Below, in pieces: positions 60,172 to 64,000 of a DNA stretch of 64,000 nucleotides (positions are counted from its first letter, which is position 1; every line of letters starts with the position of its first letter). The stretch spans positions 1 through 64,000 of the forward strand of contig CAZICM010000009.1 in assembly GCA_964537685.1 (NCBI GenBank), given 5' to 3'. The stretch comes from CAZICM01 sp964537685. Lineage in GTDB: Bacteria > Myxococcota_A > Polyangia > Polyangiales > Polyangiaceae. Both the position numbers and the translations under genes were made by a program. The notes under the pieces were generated by a model. That model was given only the letters and a program-made list of their open reading frames with translations, made no database searches and was not told where the DNA came from.

Positions 60172-61638
60172 ATGGACGATATCGATACGATTGAGGCTCA
60201 AGCTTCGAGCGAAAAGTCTCGTTCAGGCTACGAGGAGCTGTTTCCCGCGCTGCTGATCGCTTGGTCGGCCGCGCCTGGCCGCGTGGGCGAGGTGGCTCTC
60301 TTCGAGCCGGGCGCCGGGGCAAAAATTTTTGGAAGGGGCACTCCATCGGATGGATCGGCATCTCAGCGGGTGGTCTTTGGACGCCAGCACCCTTTGGGCT
60401 TTGAACGGCGGCTTCCGTTCAGCAATCCAGGACTATCGCGGGAGCAATTGCGTATCCGCCCGGAGGGAGCGGGTCTTCGTCTGGAGCGAATCGGGAAATG
60501 CCCCCTCATCTTTCAAGGGAAAGCAGTGGATGCATGCGTCCTTCATCCCGGGGATTCTGTGCGGCTCAAGGGACAGTTGTTGTTGTATTGCACCCAGCGG
60601 CCCTTATCCTGGAGGTCGATACACAGCCTTTCCCTCGATCGTTATCATCCCTTTGGAGAGCCCGATACACATGGGATTGTAGGGGAAAGTTTTGCACTTT
60701 GGAAACTTCGGGGTGAGCTCAACTGGGTGGCCAAGGCCGATCAGCACACCCTGCTGCTGGGTGAGAGTGGAACGGGCAAAGAACTCGCCGCAAGAGCGAT
60801 TCATTCGATGTCTGATCGTTCAACGGGGCCATTTATTGCGCGAAGCGCGGCCACCATTCCAGAAAGCCTGATGGATGCCGAGCTCTTTGGCAATACAAAA
60901 AACTATCCCAATCCCGGGATGGCCGAACGGCCTGGTCTAATTGGGGCGGCCCATGGAGGGACTCTTTTTCTGGATGAAATCGGCGAACTTCCCCATAAGC
61001 TTCAGGCCAATTTGCTGCGGGTGCTGGATGAGGGCGGCGAATATCACAATTTGGGCGGATCGGCCGCAAAACGCTCGAATTTTCGATTGATTGCGGCGAC
61101 CAACCGGGACCTATCCTCGCTGAAACACGATATTGGGGCGCGTTTGGTGCTCCGCGTCGGCATTCCCACGCTCAACGAGCGGCGGGACGATATTCCTGTC
61201 TTAATTCACCATTTGCTCAAGAGGGCTTCGCTGAAAAATCCCGAGGCCATCAAGCGATTTTTGGATTCCTCAGGGGAAATCCGCATTAAAAGCAGCGTGG
61301 TCGAATACGCCATGAAGAAGGTGTATTCCACCCATATTCGAGAACTGGATGCCTTTTTGTGGCGGGTCATGGGCTCAAGTCCGGGGGAATGCCTTGAATG
61401 GAAAGAAGTTGACGCGGTGGATTCCAATCCAAAACTTGAAGAGGTATCCGCGCCCGCGCCTTCCTCCAACGAAAATCCCGAACCCACGGCCGAGTCGATT
61501 CGATCGATATTGGTGGCATGTCAAGGAAATATTGCCCGCACGGCGAGGGCATTGGGATTGTCAAGCCGTTATGTTTTATATCGTTTAATGCGCAAACATG
61601 GGATTGAAGTGGATGAAACCCGGGGGGATGAGGGGTAA
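60172..61638 (+). CDS. FHA-AAA+ (enhancer-binding-like) regulator lacking GAFTGA
   Basis: 488 residues. The N-terminal FHA domain (about 60-150) has FSNPGLSREQLRIRP, which recognises phosphothreonine. The AAA+ domain (about 165-385) has LGESGTGKELAARAIH, GTLFLDEIGELPHKLQANLLR and IAATNRDLSS. The C-terminal HTH (about 445-480) has GNIARTARALGLSSRYVLYRL. Where sigma-54 activators carry GAFTGA it reads NTKNYPNPGM after ELFG, so it may not open sigma-54 promoters. Divergent from a Ser/Thr kinase that could phosphorylate its ligand. The start at 60172 was chosen by domain, with no good ribosome site. Confidence 0.88.
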   Translation: MDDIDTIEAQASSEKSRSGYEELFPALLIAWSAAPGRVGEVALFEPGAGAKIFGRGTPSDGSASQRVVFGRQHPLGFERRLPFSNPGLSREQLRIRPEGAGLRLERIGKCPLIFQGKAVDACVLHPGDSVRLKGQLLLYCTQRPLSWRSIHSLSLDRYHPFGEPDTHGIVGESFALWKLRGELNWVAKADQHTLLLGESGTGKELAARAIHSMSDRSTGPFIARSAATIPESLMDAELFGNTKNYPNPGMAERPGLIGAAHGGTLFLDEIGELPHKLQANLLRVLDEGGEYHNLGGSAAKRSNFRLIAATNRDLSSLKHDIGARLVLRVGIPTLNERRDDIPVLIHHLLKRASLKNPEAIKRFLDSSGEIRIKSSVVEYAMKKVYSTHIRELDAFLWRVMGSSPGECLEWKEVDAVDSNPKLEEVSAPAPSSNENPEPTAESIRSILVACQGNIARTARALGLSSRYVLYRLMRKHGIEVDETRGDEG

Positions 61639-61641
61639 GTG

Positions 61642-63489
61642 ATGAGCACATTGAATGTGGATGAGGTACTAGGCAAAGTTTCCCTAACAAAAAGCGACTT
61701 CAGGATGCTGGGCTTGATGCCTCTGCTCCATGTCGCCTATTCGGACGGAAAGGTTCAATTTGCGGAAGCCCATGTGATTCGGCGCTTTGGCGAGGAAAAA
61801 GGATGGCTTCGTCCTGAATCCGAGGGCGTCTTTCATGAATGGCTGCAAAAGTCGCCGCCCAAAGAGCTTCTCGAGCAAGGAAGCCGGATTTTCGCTTCGC
61901 TTGCCCGGGATAAGCGGGGGCTTGGCACCTCGGTTCCCGAAGAAAGCATTGCTTCCGTGGTGCTTTGCGCGCATGAAGTGATGAAGGCATCGGGGGGTTT
62001 GTTTGGCTTTAGGTCGCCGATCTGTGCCGCCGAGGAGGTAGCCATGGAAGAAATACTCCAATGGCTGGGCGTATCTTCGGGCGGGCCATGGCGCGAGGCG
62101 GTCGAAACATTGGCGCAGCAGACCCACGACGAAATCCCCGGCTCGGAAGGCGCCTTTGTGCTTGGAAAAGCGCGTGAAATGCTAAGCGATCCGCTCGATT
62201 TGCTGGTCACAACCTGGCAGCGCTTTGGGGATGTTTCGCGCCTGAAGATGGGTCCGAATATGGTATATTTAGTTGTTCATCCCGACGATGTGCAACAAGT
62301 GCTGGTGAACAATGCGCGCAACTATGCGCGGGACGATGTTGCCTTTAAAGAAGTGGAAAATCTATTGGGGCGAGGGCTTCTGACGATGGATGGAGAAGAC
62401 TGGAGAAAGCGCCGGAAGCTGATGCAGCCGGCCTTTCATCATCAGAAGCTTCAGGCGATGGCGGGCGATATGGTAACGGAAGTCTCTTCAATGCTCGATC
62501 GCTTTGAACAGGCGCAGAAGGCGTCCACACCCATCGATGTAGCCGAGGAAACAAGCCTTTTGGCGCTGAATGTCGTCAATCGCTGCCTGCTTCGGACCAA
62601 TGCCAAGGACGGCGCCATATTTTTGGAAGCGATGCCCATCTTGCTCAACACCATCGCGCACCGTTCGCGTTCGGTGTTTAGGGTACCCGATGCCATTCCA
62701 ACGCCGATGAATCAGCGTTACAGCGATGCGCTGACCTCGGTGAATCAAATCGTGAATACGACCATTGCGGCGCGAAGAAAAGAGGGCTCGGGCGCTCATG
62801 ATCTGCTCTCCATGCTCTTGGATGCGCGGGACGAGGAAAGCGGCGAGGGGCTTAACGATACGGAATTGCGCAATGAAGTGCTGACGCTGCTGACGGCGGG
62901 ACATGAAACGACGGCCGTTGGCTTGTCGTGGGCTTTCTATTTGCTATCGAAACATCCAACGGTTCAGCGGGAGTTAAGGGCGGAAATCGATCGGGTCCTC
63001 GAGGGCCGCGTGCCCAACATCGCCGATTTGCCCAAGCTGCCCTACACCAACGCCGTCATTGAAGAAGCCATGCGCCTCTATCCCCCGGCCGTAATGAATT
63101 TCCGCAAGGCGATTGGAGAAGATCGCCTATCGGGTTATACGATTCCTGCGGGTGCGACGCTATGGATGAGCCCTTATTTAACCCACAGGCATCCTAAATT
63201 CTGGACCAATCCCCAAGGATTTGATCCTCAGCGCTTTATGCCTGAAGAGGCAAAAAAACAGCATGCTTGCGCCTATTTACCCTTTAGCGCGGGACCTCGC
63301 AAATGCATTGGATATCAATTTGCGATGATGGAAATGCAGCTTGCGCTGGCCATGGCCACCCAGCGTTTTGCCTTGGATTTGGTTCCCGGTTTTGAACCCG
63401 AGCAGGATGTGGGCTTTACGCTTCGGGCGCGCGATGGAATTTGGATGACGGTGCGGGCAGCCGCATTGCCAAAAACGGAAACACCATGA
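61642..63489 (+). CDS. TerB-like domain fused to cytochrome P450
   Basis: 615 residues. Residues about 15-155 resemble the TerB/tellurite-resistance fold (LLHVAYSDGKVQFAEAHVIRRF). The C-terminal P450 (about 175-615) has AGHETTAVGLSW (I-helix acid-alcohol pair), EEAMRLYPPA (ExxR) and FSAGPRKCIGYQFA, in which C555 is the haem ligand. An N-terminal TerB domain on a P450 is not an arrangement I know. The start is ATG 61642 (GTG 61639 is directly after the preceding stop), with GAGGGG upstream. Redox partners are not present nearby. It overlaps the following gene by 4 bases (ATGA). Confidence 0.9.
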   Translation: MSTLNVDEVLGKVSLTKSDFRMLGLMPLLHVAYSDGKVQFAEAHVIRRFGEEKGWLRPESEGVFHEWLQKSPPKELLEQGSRIFASLARDKRGLGTSVPEESIASVVLCAHEVMKASGGLFGFRSPICAAEEVAMEEILQWLGVSSGGPWREAVETLAQQTHDEIPGSEGAFVLGKAREMLSDPLDLLVTTWQRFGDVSRLKMGPNMVYLVVHPDDVQQVLVNNARNYARDDVAFKEVENLLGRGLLTMDGEDWRKRRKLMQPAFHHQKLQAMAGDMVTEVSSMLDRFEQAQKASTPIDVAEETSLLALNVVNRCLLRTNAKDGAIFLEAMPILLNTIAHRSRSVFRVPDAIPTPMNQRYSDALTSVNQIVNTTIAARRKEGSGAHDLLSMLLDARDEESGEGLNDTELRNEVLTLLTAGHETTAVGLSWAFYLLSKHPTVQRELRAEIDRVLEGRVPNIADLPKLPYTNAVIEEAMRLYPPAVMNFRKAIGEDRLSGYTIPAGATLWMSPYLTHRHPKFWTNPQGFDPQRFMPEEAKKQHACAYLPFSAGPRKCIGYQFAMMEMQLALAMATQRFALDLVPGFEPEQDVGFTLRARDGIWMTVRAAALPKTETP

Positions 63490-64000
63490 GCCTTAACGAA
63501 CAACTAAAAGCTCTTTCGCCTTCCATTCTCAAACGCTTGCATGCCCGGGGCTTTTCGGAAGAGCGTCTGTGTGCATGGGCGGCTTCTATCGGAACCGACA
63601 GCGCCGAGCGAAATCGGCTTCAAGGCGTGGTCGAGCCTCCCAGGCTCGAGGATATGCACGATGCCCCCATGCCCGGCTCGCCTGAACACGAGCATTGCGT
63701 GAAGCTGGGCCAGAAAGTATTAAAAGAGGGCAAAGTCGCGCTATGCGTGCTTGCGGGAGGAATGGCAACCCGCATGGGAGGCGTGGTCAAGGCGCTGGTC
63801 GAGGCCGTGCAACAAAAGACCTTTTTAGATCTGAGATGGATGGAACACGAGCGTTTGCGCCGGGACCATGGTGAACCAGGCGTGCCTTTATGGCTGATGA
63901 CCAGCGAAGCAACGGATGGACCGATTCGGGAAGCGCTCAAAGAGCGTTGCGATGGGGTGGACTGCGCCACCTTTGAGCAATTTGAATCGTTGCGGCTCAA
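63486..64000 (+). CDS. UDP-sugar pyrophosphorylase (UDPGP family), 5' part
   Basis: 171 codons reach the window edge, from an ATG overlapping the P450 stop as ATGA. The UDPGP/UAP-type nucleotidyltransferase domain shows CVLAGGMATRMGGVVKAL (family: LAGGxGTRLGxxxPK), EHERLRRDHGEPVPL-like spacing and LMTSEATDGPIREAL. It makes or uses UDP-glucose or a similar sugar nucleotide. Translational coupling to the P450 gene is notable. The substrate cannot be told from this fragment. Confidence 0.88.
   Translation, partial: MSLNEQLKALSPSILKRLHARGFSEERLCAWAASIGTDSAERNRLQGVVEPPRLEDMHDAPMPGSPEHEHCVKLGQKVLKEGKVALCVLAGGMATRMGGVVKALVEAVQQKTFLDLRWMEHERLRRDHGEPGVPLWLMTSEATDGPIREALKERCDGVDCATFEQFESLRL

Overview
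The window is a dense stretch of chromosome (roughly 57-60% G+C by eye) from a large-genome, predatory-type bacterium. It most resembles Myxococcota (Polyangiales-like). The indicators are many lipoproteins with Ser/Gly-rich spacers, one- and two-component regulators fused to unusual domains, a Ser/Thr kinase, an FHA-containing AAA+ regulator, a receiver-DUF4388 protein, a caspase-like protease, and frequent GTG/TTG starts. This assignment is inferred from gene content; no rRNA is present.

Layout. 1-981: the first 90 codons of a secreted SpvB/Rhs-type protein facing left, and a divergent unknown gene. 1287-7628: a globin-coupled histidine kinase and an NtrC-type regulator, divergent from a usp operon (UspA, two small membrane proteins, a degenerate site-2-protease-like protein) preceded by a sigma-54 promoter match, then a Uma2-family protein. 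7759-11710: a lipoprotein and a decarboxylase-acetyltransferase fusion in a gene-poor, possibly acquired patch. 11711-18875: CBS protein, tRNA-Ser(GCT), receiver-DUF4388 protein, small lipoprotein, aspS, a large membrane protein, HU. 19117-27826: DUF1415-like protein, citrate synthase, a Cys-containing small protein, a copper type II monooxygenase-like lipoprotein with its own sigma-54 promoter match, two more lipoproteins, gamma-glutamyltransferase, purB. 27823-32259: a left-facing cluster with a HAD phosphatase, a LarA-like protein and an HExxH peptide-modification-type protein, preceded by an APS-reductase-like gene. 32395-36473: ArsA-like ATPase, ceramidase-like lipoprotein, divergent NAPRTase. 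36481-39723: outer-membrane/cell-wall operon (periplasmic-binding-like lipoprotein, tsaE, MlaE permease). 39844-43493: sdhCAB. 43498-51270: lipoprotein, Nudix, NAD kinase, PEGA protein, and a MoxR-DUF58-transglutaminase operon. 51615-53685: UbiA-type prenyltransferase, CPBP protease, small lipoprotein. 53828-63489: the most unusual block, with a sigma-54 promoter match, Hint-domain lipoprotein, caspase-like protease, kinase-sulfatase-modifying-factor fusion, FHA-AAA+ regulator and TerB-P450 fusion. 63486-64000: start of a UDP-sugar pyrophosphorylase.

Two themes stand out. First, four near-consensus sigma-54 promoters (all TGGC-N8-TGCA) sit just upstream of start codons (usp, CBS, copper-monooxygenase-like, Hint), in a window that also encodes an NtrC-type activator. 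Second, two clusters look under-described: the HAD/LarA/HExxH operon, and the Hint/caspase/kinase/FHA/TerB-P450 block, whose divergent kinase-regulator promoter region carries a long imperfect inverted repeat.
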